A stretch of 64,000 nt of DNA, taken from NCBI GenBank assembly GCA_016720395.1, contig JADKKR010000008.1:367205-431204 (forward strand), in the 5' to 3' direction. Origin of the DNA: Geobacteraceae bacterium (GTDB lineage Bacteria > Desulfobacterota > Desulfuromonadia > Geobacterales > Pseudopelobacteraceae). Shown here one piece after another: positions 22,101 through 31,200 of this stretch. Each line of letters opens with the position of its first letter. Position 1 is the stretch's first letter. The position numbers and the translations under genes are program-made. The notes under the pieces were generated by a model. It saw only the letters and a program-made list of their open reading frames with translations, ran no database searches and was not told the origin of the DNA.

Positions 22101-25100
22101 GGCCTGCCTGGTGCGACTCCCCTGCCGCCGCTTCCAGCGCCCGATGGTCTCCTCTTCCCGGCCGACGGTGATCTGCTTGTCGAGCGCATCAATCCGGTCA
22201 GGATCAGGCTGGATTCATCGCTGCTGCCCCGCCTGACTGTTGACGGCAGAGAGGTCCTCCCGGACCGGATCGGCTTCAAGTCCGCAGATCCGGTCAGTGG
22301 AAAGACCACCTACGGTTATATCGGTGTGGACTTCGGCGACCCCGGACGGCATACCATCCTGGTACAGGGGGTCGATCCCTTCGGAAACGCCCGGGCCACC
22401 CACAGCGCAAGCGTAACCAGGACCGGTGATATAACCACGATCCGGCTCATATCCGCCGAAGGTAACGTCGCAGACGGCAGGACTCCGGTCAGGATGCGAT
22501 TCGAACTGCTCGATCAGAGCAATACTCCGATCCGTGGAGCCACCCGACTCGAGTTCCGTGACGGGACCCTGGTTCCGCCCAGGGACCAGGACGGTGACCT
22601 GACACTGGAAGACAAGGCCGCCCGACGCTGGGTAAACATCGACAGGGATGGCTGGGTCTCCTTCCAGCCGGTTACGACCAGCGGTTCATACCGGGCAGTG
22701 ATCGCCTACAACACCGCCGTGGTCGAGGCAGAGACCTACGTCCAGCCCAAACTGCGCGACTGGATCCTGGTCGGCCTGGCTGAGGGTACACTCGGCTACA
22801 ACACGGTCTCCGGCAATGTCGAAAGCCTCAAGGCCGGCGAGGCGAATGAGGATTTCTACAAGGACGGCCGCGTGGCCTTCTTTGCCAAGGGGCAGATCCA
22901 GGGTAAATGGCTCCTGACCATGTCCTACGATACCGCCAAGTCCCGGAGCGAGGTTGGCAGCAGCCTGTTCCAGAACATCGACCCCGATTCCTACTACACG
23001 CTCTACGGCGATTCCGGCCAGCAGAGCTATGACGCCGCCAGCGCCCGCAAGCTGTATGTCAAGATCGAGCGCGACCAGTTCTACGCCATGCTGGGAGACT
23101 TTGACACCGGCCTCACCATCACCGAACTGTCCCGGTACAGCCGCCGCATGACCGGCATCAAGACCGAGCTGCAGACGAAACATGTCGAGGTGAGCGCCTT
23201 TGCCAGTGAGACGACCCAGACCTATCAGCGCGACGAGATCCCCGGTGACGGCACATCAGGACTCTACCGCCTGAGCAGGAAGAACATCATCGCCAACTCG
23301 GAGAAGATAACCATCCTGGTCCGCGACCGGTTCCACAGCGAGACCATCCTCTCCAGCCGCACCCTGGGGCGTTTCAGCGATTACAGCATCGATTACGACG
23401 CCGGCACGCTCTTTTTCAAGGAACCGGTGCAGAGCAAGGACAGCGGCTTCAATCCGGTCACGATCCTGGTCGAATATGAGGCGGGCTCCGACGTTGTCAA
23501 CGACTACACCTACGGCGGCCGGGCCGGGCTCAAGCTGCTCGACAAGCGGCTCAAGATCGGCGCCACCTATCTGCACGAAGGAATGGGCGAAAAGAGGAAC
23601 GACCTCTACGGCAGCGACATTTCGCTCCAGATCAACGAGAGCACCATGATCAGGGGCGAGACTGCCAGCACCCGTTCACATCAGTCCGGCGTCACCACCA
23701 GCGGCCTGGCCTACCTGGCCGAGCTGCAGCACACTTCCAAAAAACTGGATGTCAGGCTGTATATCCGCGAGCAGCAGAGCGGCTTCGGTCTGGGGCAGCA
23801 GATGGGTAGTGAATCCGGGACGCGCAAATTCGGCATTACTTCAGCCTACCGGCTCAGTGATACACTCAGCATCAGCGGTCAGGCCTACCGGCAGACCATG
23901 CTCTCGAACGGTGCCGAGCGCGATGAAGGCGACCTCAAGCTGACTTACGGCAGCAAAAGGTACAGCCTTTCGGTCGGCCTGCTCCAGGCAACGGACCATC
24001 TGACTGACGGCAGCAGCAAGAGTTCCGGCCAGATCACCCTGGGGGGGAAACTTCTGACGCTCGACGAAAAACTGACCCTTACCCTGGATCATGCCCAGTC
24101 CGTATGGGACAACTCCAACAGCGACTATCCGACCCGCACGACCCTGGGAGCCGAGTACAAGATCAGCAGCAGCATCTCTCTGTTTGCCGCACAGGAACTC
24201 TCCTGGGGCAAAACCTTCGAGAGCTACAACACGCGTGCCGGCATCCGTTCGACCCCCTGGAAGGGAGCTACCCTGAGCAGTTCCATGGAGCGCCAGCTGA
24301 ACGAAAACAGTTCGCGGTTGTTTGCCAACATTGGCCTCCGACAGACCTGGCAGCTCAGCGATGCCTGGAAGGTCGATGCCGGGGTTGACCGCAGTCAGAC
24401 CATCAACAGGAGCGGCAGCTACAGCCTGAACACCGGCGGCATACTGCCGGCGGTGTCCGATGAATTTACCGCACTCTCCACCGGGGCCAGTTATCAGGTA
24501 AAAAAACTGGTGTGGGATTCCCGTTTCGAATACCGGACCTCCTCCAGCGAGGACAAGTTCGGCATTTTGAGCGGCATCGTCGCTGAAAAAGGCGACGGCT
24601 GGGCCTGGTCCGCCCGTGGACAACTCCTCCAGGCCGATTCGTCCATCGGCGTTCACTCCCGCAGGGGCAACCTCCGTTTCGGCCTTGTGTACCGCCCTGC
24701 CCGGACGGAGTGGATCCATCTTAACCGTCTTGACATCATCAACGATGAGCAGCGCGGTGCGGGAACCGACCTCATCTCCTGGCGTCTGGTCAACAACTAC
24801 AATGCCAATTTCAAGCTTCACCGGCGTCTCCAGGTCTCCCTGAAATACGGAGCGAAATACGTGGTCGACACTATCAGCGGAAAGCGGTATAGCGCCTTCA
24901 CCGACCATATCGGCAGCGAGATGCGCTACGACCTGACCAAAAAGTGGGATGTCGGGGCACGCGGAAGTGTTCTGCACTCGTGGAGCGGTGGCCAATACTC
25001 CTTGAGCGGCGGCGTGGCGGCCGGCTACAACCTGATGGAGAATGCCTGGGTCAGCATCGGCTACAATCTCTGGGGCTTCACTGACAAAGATTTCTCCGCC

Positions 25101-25196
25101 GCCGATTACACGGCACAGGGGCCCTACATCCGCTTCCGCCTGAAGTTCGACCAGCAGTCGGTAAAGGATGCCGCCCTATGGCTGAACAAACAGTGA
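19128..25196 (+). CDS. Outer-membrane giant: DUF11, OmpA-like and beta-barrel domains
   Basis: ATG 19128 gives about 2022 residues; GTG 19179 (MNTGSSYIPDGFRQYG) is an alternative closer to a GGGAAG. A membrane-targeting segment (AAVTAVLVLLFSLLFPASDATA) leads to strand-rich domains, a DUF11 domain near 384-514, an SdrD/carboxypeptidase-like fold (GVRIYLEDGTFVISDKQGL), another DUF11, then an OmpA peptidoglycan-binding domain at about 785-900 (IIVTGHTDN ... RAKNRRVEV). After a Pro/Ala-rich linker (914-1007), residues 1200-2022 alternate amphipathic strands like an outer-membrane beta-barrel. An OmpA domain placed before a C-terminal barrel is unusual. It could be an export or anchoring platform for its co-operonic surface proteins. 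Confidence 0.75.
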   Translation: MQNQLSRPYFRRTGSDDVNTGSSYIPDGFRQYGAAVTAVLVLLFSLLFPASDATAAQGDRIVNTAFISQSGTPAVSTSASVTVVIPTPATIEFLLYAPGAPGAQPVPVAPGAYRSGAAPTSPFVALPFPQTVGSLTPIDLNQPVPLVPASQVHQGDPLFIRVTDLDQNLDRTLRETILVTVTNPASGDIEVVLLSETGPDTGVFAGYLPTTPAASGPYNGSIRANQANQLTARYQDPDDATDAVTSAIMVDPYGIVFDSSSGLPVNGAAITILNTVTGLPATVYGDNGVSTFPSTVTSGGTFTDGSGTTYTFAAGAYRFPLVPPGSYRYVIAAPAGYSAPSTVPASAIPPPFTATLVTGSRGESFTVSPGPAVRIDIPLDPSSSSLWLQKSVAREFVGIGEFVPYELTITNPGTLAQAIGVRVTDLLPAGFRYRKGSAQLDGLPAADPSVSADGRTLVFQVDRIPVASSRTVRYVTEVTAGSRIGPAVNQASATASGGAASNLARATVKVRDDLLRTRATLMGRVTVGDCPADGGEPADGREGVRIYLEDGTFVISDKQGLFHFEGIRPGLHVVQLDLDSLPDGYEAVSCTENSRFAGRSFSQFVEVQGGSLWRSDFHIRPRPEPPIPSDAPVPRAEAIPVSAPPAPAEVGRVSLDLSNHFENLTIVYTADMKGAAVPLSDLRLSVTLPPGVSYTAGSSTMDGVAIADPEQDAFMLVYRLGSQPAGFRQTLTFKASITPGSTAGRIPIRAYLAGDGPSGRRLLTAPAESSLEIVKEQASRSINLTMHPRFATLSDELGSEDKESLNELAILLTGLSTERIIVTGHTDNLRIAPRKHSPYRNNTALSWGRARSVGRYLLAALRLPPEKLVLDGKGESAPVADNLTEEGRAKNRRVEVQVFANRRSDRYRLGMIQEQSSVQSPGEASETAAVPGTAVEQASSQKHTVPGGSAAGSQGTVSAGAAAVNPPPGGSAHVPAATAVPADPPAAAPPVGLPGATPLPPLPAPDGLLFPADGDLLVERINPVRIRLDSSLLPRLTVDGREVLPDRIGFKSADPVSGKTTYGYIGVDFGDPGRHTILVQGVDPFGNARATHSASVTRTGDITTIRLISAEGNVADGRTPVRMRFELLDQSNTPIRGATRLEFRDGTLVPPRDQDGDLTLEDKAARRWVNIDRDGWVSFQPVTTSGSYRAVIAYNTAVVEAETYVQPKLRDWILVGLAEGTLGYNTVSGNVESLKAGEANEDFYKDGRVAFFAKGQIQGKWLLTMSYDTAKSRSEVGSSLFQNIDPDSYYTLYGDSGQQSYDAASARKLYVKIERDQFYAMLGDFDTGLTITELSRYSRRMTGIKTELQTKHVEVSAFASETTQTYQRDEIPGDGTSGLYRLSRKNIIANSEKITILVRDRFHSETILSSRTLGRFSDYSIDYDAGTLFFKEPVQSKDSGFNPVTILVEYEAGSDVVNDYTYGGRAGLKLLDKRLKIGATYLHEGMGEKRNDLYGSDISLQINESTMIRGETASTRSHQSGVTTSGLAYLAELQHTSKKLDVRLYIREQQSGFGLGQQMGSESGTRKFGITSAYRLSDTLSISGQAYRQTMLSNGAERDEGDLKLTYGSKRYSLSVGLLQATDHLTDGSSKSSGQITLGGKLLTLDEKLTLTLDHAQSVWDNSNSDYPTRTTLGAEYKISSSISLFAAQELSWGKTFESYNTRAGIRSTPWKGATLSSSMERQLNENSSRLFANIGLRQTWQLSDAWKVDAGVDRSQTINRSGSYSLNTGGILPAVSDEFTALSTGASYQVKKLVWDSRFEYRTSSSEDKFGILSGIVAEKGDGWAWSARGQLLQADSSIGVHSRRGNLRFGLVYRPARTEWIHLNRLDIINDEQRGAGTDLISWRLVNNYNANFKLHRRLQVSLKYGAKYVVDTISGKRYSAFTDHIGSEMRYDLTKKWDVGARGSVLHSWSGGQYSLSGGVAAGYNLMENAWVSIGYNLWGFTDKDFSAADYTAQGPYIRFRLKFDQQSVKDAALWLNKQ

Positions 25197-25219
25197 CAGA
25201 ATTTTAACGAGGTAGAGAC

Positions 25220-28200
25220 GTGAAACAAACCTGTACCTACATAGGTATCATCACCTGCAGTCTCGTGCTGCTGCTCTTTGGCGGCCAGGCCTACTCACAG
25301 GTATGTTCCAATCCCGGCGTTGACGGACCGGCTACGCCGACAGGCATCATCAACAGCTACTATCCCGGCACGGGGACAGTCATCGCGGGCACGACATCGA
25401 TAACCGTCAATATCGCCGGAAAACGGGGTGCCGCTGCAAACATTGCTGCCGGAGACCTGATCATCATTATGCAGATGCAGGATGCCGACATTGACAGCAG
25501 CAACACCTCAGGTTATGGCGGCAGTTCGTCAGGTTCAGGATATACCTCGCCGAATAACTCCGGCGTCTATGAATATGCCGTCGTTTCACCGTCCTATGTG
25601 ACGGGCGCTAATCCCATCACCATCACCGCGCCGCTCGCCAACAGCTATCGCACCTCGACGGCTTCGTTTTCGGCTGGTCAACGCACGTTCCAGGTGATCC
25701 GGGTTCCTCAATACGCATCTGCTGATGTTGGCGGGACTATTACCGCTACCAGGTGGGGAGGGACCGGCACGGAATACACCGGAGGGATCGTGGCCTTCGA
25801 CGTGGCCGGTCAGCTGAACTGGAACGGGCAAGCGGTAGACGTCACCGGGCTTGGCTTCCGCGGTGCCGGCGGCATAAGTCTGGCCGGCGCCAACCCGACG
25901 ACCGGGCTTACGAACACCGATTTCAGGACGACAGCACCGACCGGTGCCGTACCCTTTGCAGGCACCGGCCTCAACAGGGTTAACGGAGGCAAAGGTGAAG
26001 GCATCGCCGGAACGCCGCGCTGGGTAAATAACAACAACCTCCTCTTCGACACCGGAGCTGACGGGTACCCTAACGGCAGCTTTGCCCGCGGAGCGCCCGG
26101 CAATGCCGGCGGAGGCGGCACTGACGGAGACGTCGGCACCAACCAGAACAACACGGGCGGCGGTGGCGGCGGCGCCTACAGTCCCGGCGGAATGGGCGGA
26201 TACGGCTGGACACCCGGCACGCCGCCGATGTATATGACCGGTGGATACGGCGGCGAATCGGTCCTCATGAATGCAGCCCGCCTGACCATGGGAGGTGGCG
26301 GCGGTGCGGGAACCAGCAACAATGCGACAGGAACTCCCGGAAACGGTTTTGCCTCCAGCGGCGCCGCCGGCGGCGGCATCGTCATTATCCGTACCCGCAC
26401 AACGACAGGAACGGGGACGATCAATGCCAACGGCAGCGCCGGCAACACGACGGTTCTCAATGACGCGTCCGGCGGCGGCGGCGGTGGCGGCGCAGTCCTC
26501 ATGTTCGCCACAAACAGCACACTGGCCGGCGTTACGGTAAATGCCAACGGCGGCAACGGCGGGAGCAACTCCCCGGGAGCCGGTGTCAACCCCCACGGAC
26601 CCGGCGGCGGCGGTGGCGGTGGTTTTGTCGCCATCTCAAGCACAGTGCCAGTCAGCGTCAACGGCGGCGCATATGGCACAACCAACGCCAGTGCGACGAC
26701 CACGGTAGACTATGGCTCCTCCTCATCGGCCGGCGGATACCAGATATTCGCGCTGCTGCCGACCGACCTGCCCGGGGCAGGATCAAACGCGCTCTGCAAT
26801 CCCCTGCTCACCGTAACCAAGACGGCAGGCACCCCCAACACCGTTCCGGGAGGCACGGCTACGTATACGCTAAGCGTGACAAACGCCGCCGGATACGGAA
26901 ATGCAACCGGCGTCAGGCTGGCCGACGCACTCCCCTCACCGTTCACCTATGCAGCGACCTCCTCCATCACGTACAGCGGCGGTGCTACCCGGACAACAAC
27001 GACAAATCCGCTTGCCGGTGCAACAGCACCCTTCTGGTCGAGTTTTTCTATCCCGGGCGGCGGCAGCGTCTCGATCACCTTCACCGTAAACGTCCCGGTC
27101 GGCACGGCGCTGGGCACCTACCAGAATCCCGGCACCGTCACCTACGATGATCCGACACGAACCGCTGCCGGCCAGACGGTCACACCGGGCGGCACCTATG
27201 CCGGAGGAGGTGCCGTCCCGGGGAGCAACTATGCATCCGGTTCGTCCATCAGCGAGGATGTTACGGTACGAAGCACGGCAACCTTCAGCAAAAGTTTCAA
27301 CCCGACCAGCATCAGTGCCGGAGGCACGACCGTGATGACGGTCACCCTCGGCAACCCGTCCGGCATCCCCCTGACCAGTGCCGCCTTCAGTGATAATTAC
27401 CCGGCCGGCCTGGTGAACGCCGCAACACCGGCCGCCTCGACGACCTGCCCCGGCGGCGCGGTCACGGCAGCTGCCAGCGGTACATCCTTCTCCCTGAGCG
27501 GAGCCACGATCCCGGTCGCCGGTTGCCAAGTCCAGGTCACCGTGACCTCCCCGGTTGCCGGACCGTTTACGAATGCCATTCCGGCCGGAGCACTGACCAA
27601 TGCCGAGAATATCACCAACACTGTTGCCGGCACCGGGACACTCCTGGCACGGCCGACTATTGCCAAGGTCTTTGCCCCGATAGCCGTAGCCCAGAACACC
27701 AACGACACCCTGACCTTTACCATCACTAATACCAACGCGGCCGGTCTGACAGGGACCAGCTTCAGCGATACCTACCCGGCAGGGCTGATCAATGCAACTC
27801 CGCTCACGACCGGCGGCACCTGCACCGGCGTCACCTTCAGCCCGGCTACCGTGGCGGGGGGCGGACTGGTTGCTGTCACGGCCGGTAACGTTCCCGCCAA
27901 CGGGAGCTGCACTGTCACCATTCAGGTGCGCTCGGCGACGGCCGGCAACTACCCGAACACTGCCGGTGGCGTCACCAGCGTCCAGACACCGCAGGCCGGC
28001 ACCCCGTCCGCGACTGTTGCCCTCGGTGTCGGACTGATTGTGGTCAACAAGGCCTTTGCGCCTTCACAGATCGCGGTCGGCGGCACCTCGACCGTGACCC
28101 TGACCCTGGCCAATCCGACCGGGATCGCCCAGACCAACGGCAGCCTTGCCGACACGCTCACGAACATGAGTATCTCAGCCAATCAGACCGCCGGCGGTAC

Positions 28201-31200
28201 CTGCGGTGCCTTTACCGGCAACAGCCTGACCGCAGGGCAGACCGGTCTCAGTTTCAGCGGCATCAATATTCCGGCCGCCGGCTGCTCGATCACCTTCACC
28301 GTCAGCAGCAATGTGGCCGGCAGTAACCAGAACACCACCTCGGGCGTTTCGACCGCGATCCTGCCGGTCGGCCCTCCATCCAACAGCGCAACACTCACGG
28401 TCGTGCAGAAGCCGACCATAGCCAAGGCCTTCATCCCCGCCAGCATTACGCCGGGAAGCACCGGCAGCATGCAGTTGACAATAACCAACCCGAACACCAT
28501 TCCCCTGACCGGTATCAGCTTCACTGACAGTTATCCTGCCAACGTGATCAACGGGACGCCGTTTACGCTCGGCGGCAGTTGCAGCGGTATCATCACGACC
28601 GCCACTGCCGGCGGATCGACCTTTAACGTCACCTCCGGCTCGGTGCCGGCGTTGTCGAGCTGTACCATCACGGTCCCGGTCACCTCCGTTACCGCCGGAG
28701 CCTATAATAATGCAACCTCCGGCGTTGCGACCACCGAGACCGGTACTGCCGGATCCGCCTCCAATACTGCCACGCTGAACGTGGTGGTGTCGCCTGCCGT
28801 TACCGCCAAGAGTTTTTCTCCTGTGCTGATCAGCCAGAACGGTGTCAGCACCATGACGGTCACCCTGTTGAACGCCAATGCCGTTTCGCTCACCAATGTC
28901 AACTTCACCGATGCGCTGGTCAACATGACGGTCGCCAACGGCACCATTGGCGGCAGCTGTGTCGGCACCGGCAGCAGCCCACCCCTTGCGGCCGGCGCCA
29001 CCAGCCTTAACCTGACGGTGCCGACACTGGGAGCCGGCGCCAGCTGCACGGTTACAGTCCAGATCACCAGCAGCGTCAGTGGTGCCAACACCAACCAGAC
29101 CAGCGGCGCCACGTCCACCCAGACGCCGGTGGCCGGGTCCCCATCACCGGTGGCGACCCTGAACGTGCTCCGTCCGCCGCAATTGGCGAAAAACTTCCTG
29201 CCGAGCCAGATCCCCGTCAACGGCACAAGTACCATGACGTTCACGATCACCAACCCGAATACCACGACCGCTCTGAATAACGTCCGGTTTACTGATACCC
29301 TGAGTAACATGACGGTAGCCTCGACCAGCTTCAGCGAGACCTGCAGCGGCAGTGTCTCCTTCTCTCCGGCTTTGACCGTGGGAGGCACCCAGATCAATCC
29401 GACCCTTACCGCTCTGGCAGCCAACGAGACCTGTACCATCAGTGTCACGGTCACCTCCGGCACCATCAGCCCTGCTGCCGGCCACAGCAACACGACCAGC
29501 GGCGCCATCAGCACAGAAACATCGATAAACCCGGGAACTCCCGCCTCCGCTGCGCTTGACGTGCTCGGCCCGGTCACTATTTCCAAGACCTTCAACCCGG
29601 CCACCATACCGGCCGGCGGGACCTCCACCATCACCTTCACCCTGGCCAACCCCAACGCCTCGGCCATGAGCGGTGCATCCTTTACGGATGTCTTTCCGGC
29701 CGGCATGACCACCACCAATCTTGCTCAGAATTACATCGGTGCCGGACCACCGGTGCGAGGCACCTGCACCGGTGCGGTACCCAATGCCAAGGCCACTACG
29801 ACCCTGGATGACAGCCCCAATAGTGCTGCCATTCCCAAAGGTATCATCGCCGGCATCAACATCCCGGCCAACAGCAGCTGTACCGTGATGGTCGATGTGA
29901 CTGCCGCCGCTTCGGGCAGCTATGTCAATACCGTCTCCGGTGTCAGCACCACCCAGGTGCCGACCGCAGGCCCCGGCGCCACGGGCACCCTGTCCGTCCT
30001 GGCCCGTCCAACCGTCAGCAAGGCCTTCTCGCCCTCCACCATCGCCTCCGGAGCGAGCGCCACGCTGACTGTCACCGTCAACAATCCCAATCCTGCCGCC
30101 ATCGCTCTCAGCGCCCTCTTCACCGATACCTTCCCGGGCGGCATGACCCTGGCAGCCGCCGGCAGCAGCGGGACCTGTGGCGGCGTCACGGCCACACCCG
30201 GAGCGAACAATTTCACCATCGCCAACGGCACCTCGATCCCGGCCGGCGGATGTACGGTGATTGTTACCGTCACCAGCTCGACGGTCGGAGCGGCTACCAA
30301 CACCATCGCCGCGGGTGGTTTGCAGACGACGGCCGGCACCAATCTCGCAGCAGGTGCAGATACACTGACCGTGGTGGCGGCCGGCACCAACCGGCTGGTC
30401 TACACCAAGACCTTCAGTGTGCCACAGATCCAGGCCGGGCCAACCAACGCCACCCTGGACATGACTTTTACGATCTCGAACCTGTCGGCCGGGACCGCGG
30501 CCCAGGACATCGTCTTCAGCGCCAATGATCTTCTGCCGACGGCCGGCGGCGCACGCATGGTGTTTAGCACCGCCGCACCCAACTACTGCCGCATCACGAG
30601 CGCCAGTCCGGCTGCATCATGCGCATTCAACGGAGCAACTGCATACCCGGTTACGGTGCCGAACAGCGTCGGTGCCAACCCCACCTTTACCTACAACATG
30701 GCTACAACCGGTACCGGTCTAAGGCTGGCAGCCAACTCCACCTGTGTCATCACCTGCCCGGTGACCATACCGGCAGGAACCACGGGGGGCACGTATACCA
30801 ACAACATGACGGCTACCGTACTGAATACAAGTACCGGCGGATTTACCACCACCACCGGCGATACCGCCTCGGTGCTGGCCCTGAAATCGCCAACCATCAC
30901 CAAAACATTTACACCAAACGTCATCGGCGCCGGCAGCAGTTCCACGGTCACGTTCACCCTGACCAACAGCGCTGCCAATACGGTTGCCTACACCAACGCC
31001 ACCTTCACCGATACGCTCACCAACATGAGCATTTCAGGCAATCAGACAGCGGGCGGCACCTGTGCCGGTGCGGGCGGCAACAGCTTTACCAGCGGTCAGA
31101 CCGGCGTGCTTACCCTGACCGGACTGACAATTCCTGCAGGTGGGAGCTGTACCGTCGCGCTGCTTGTTACCAGTACCAACGTCGCCACCAATCCCAACAC

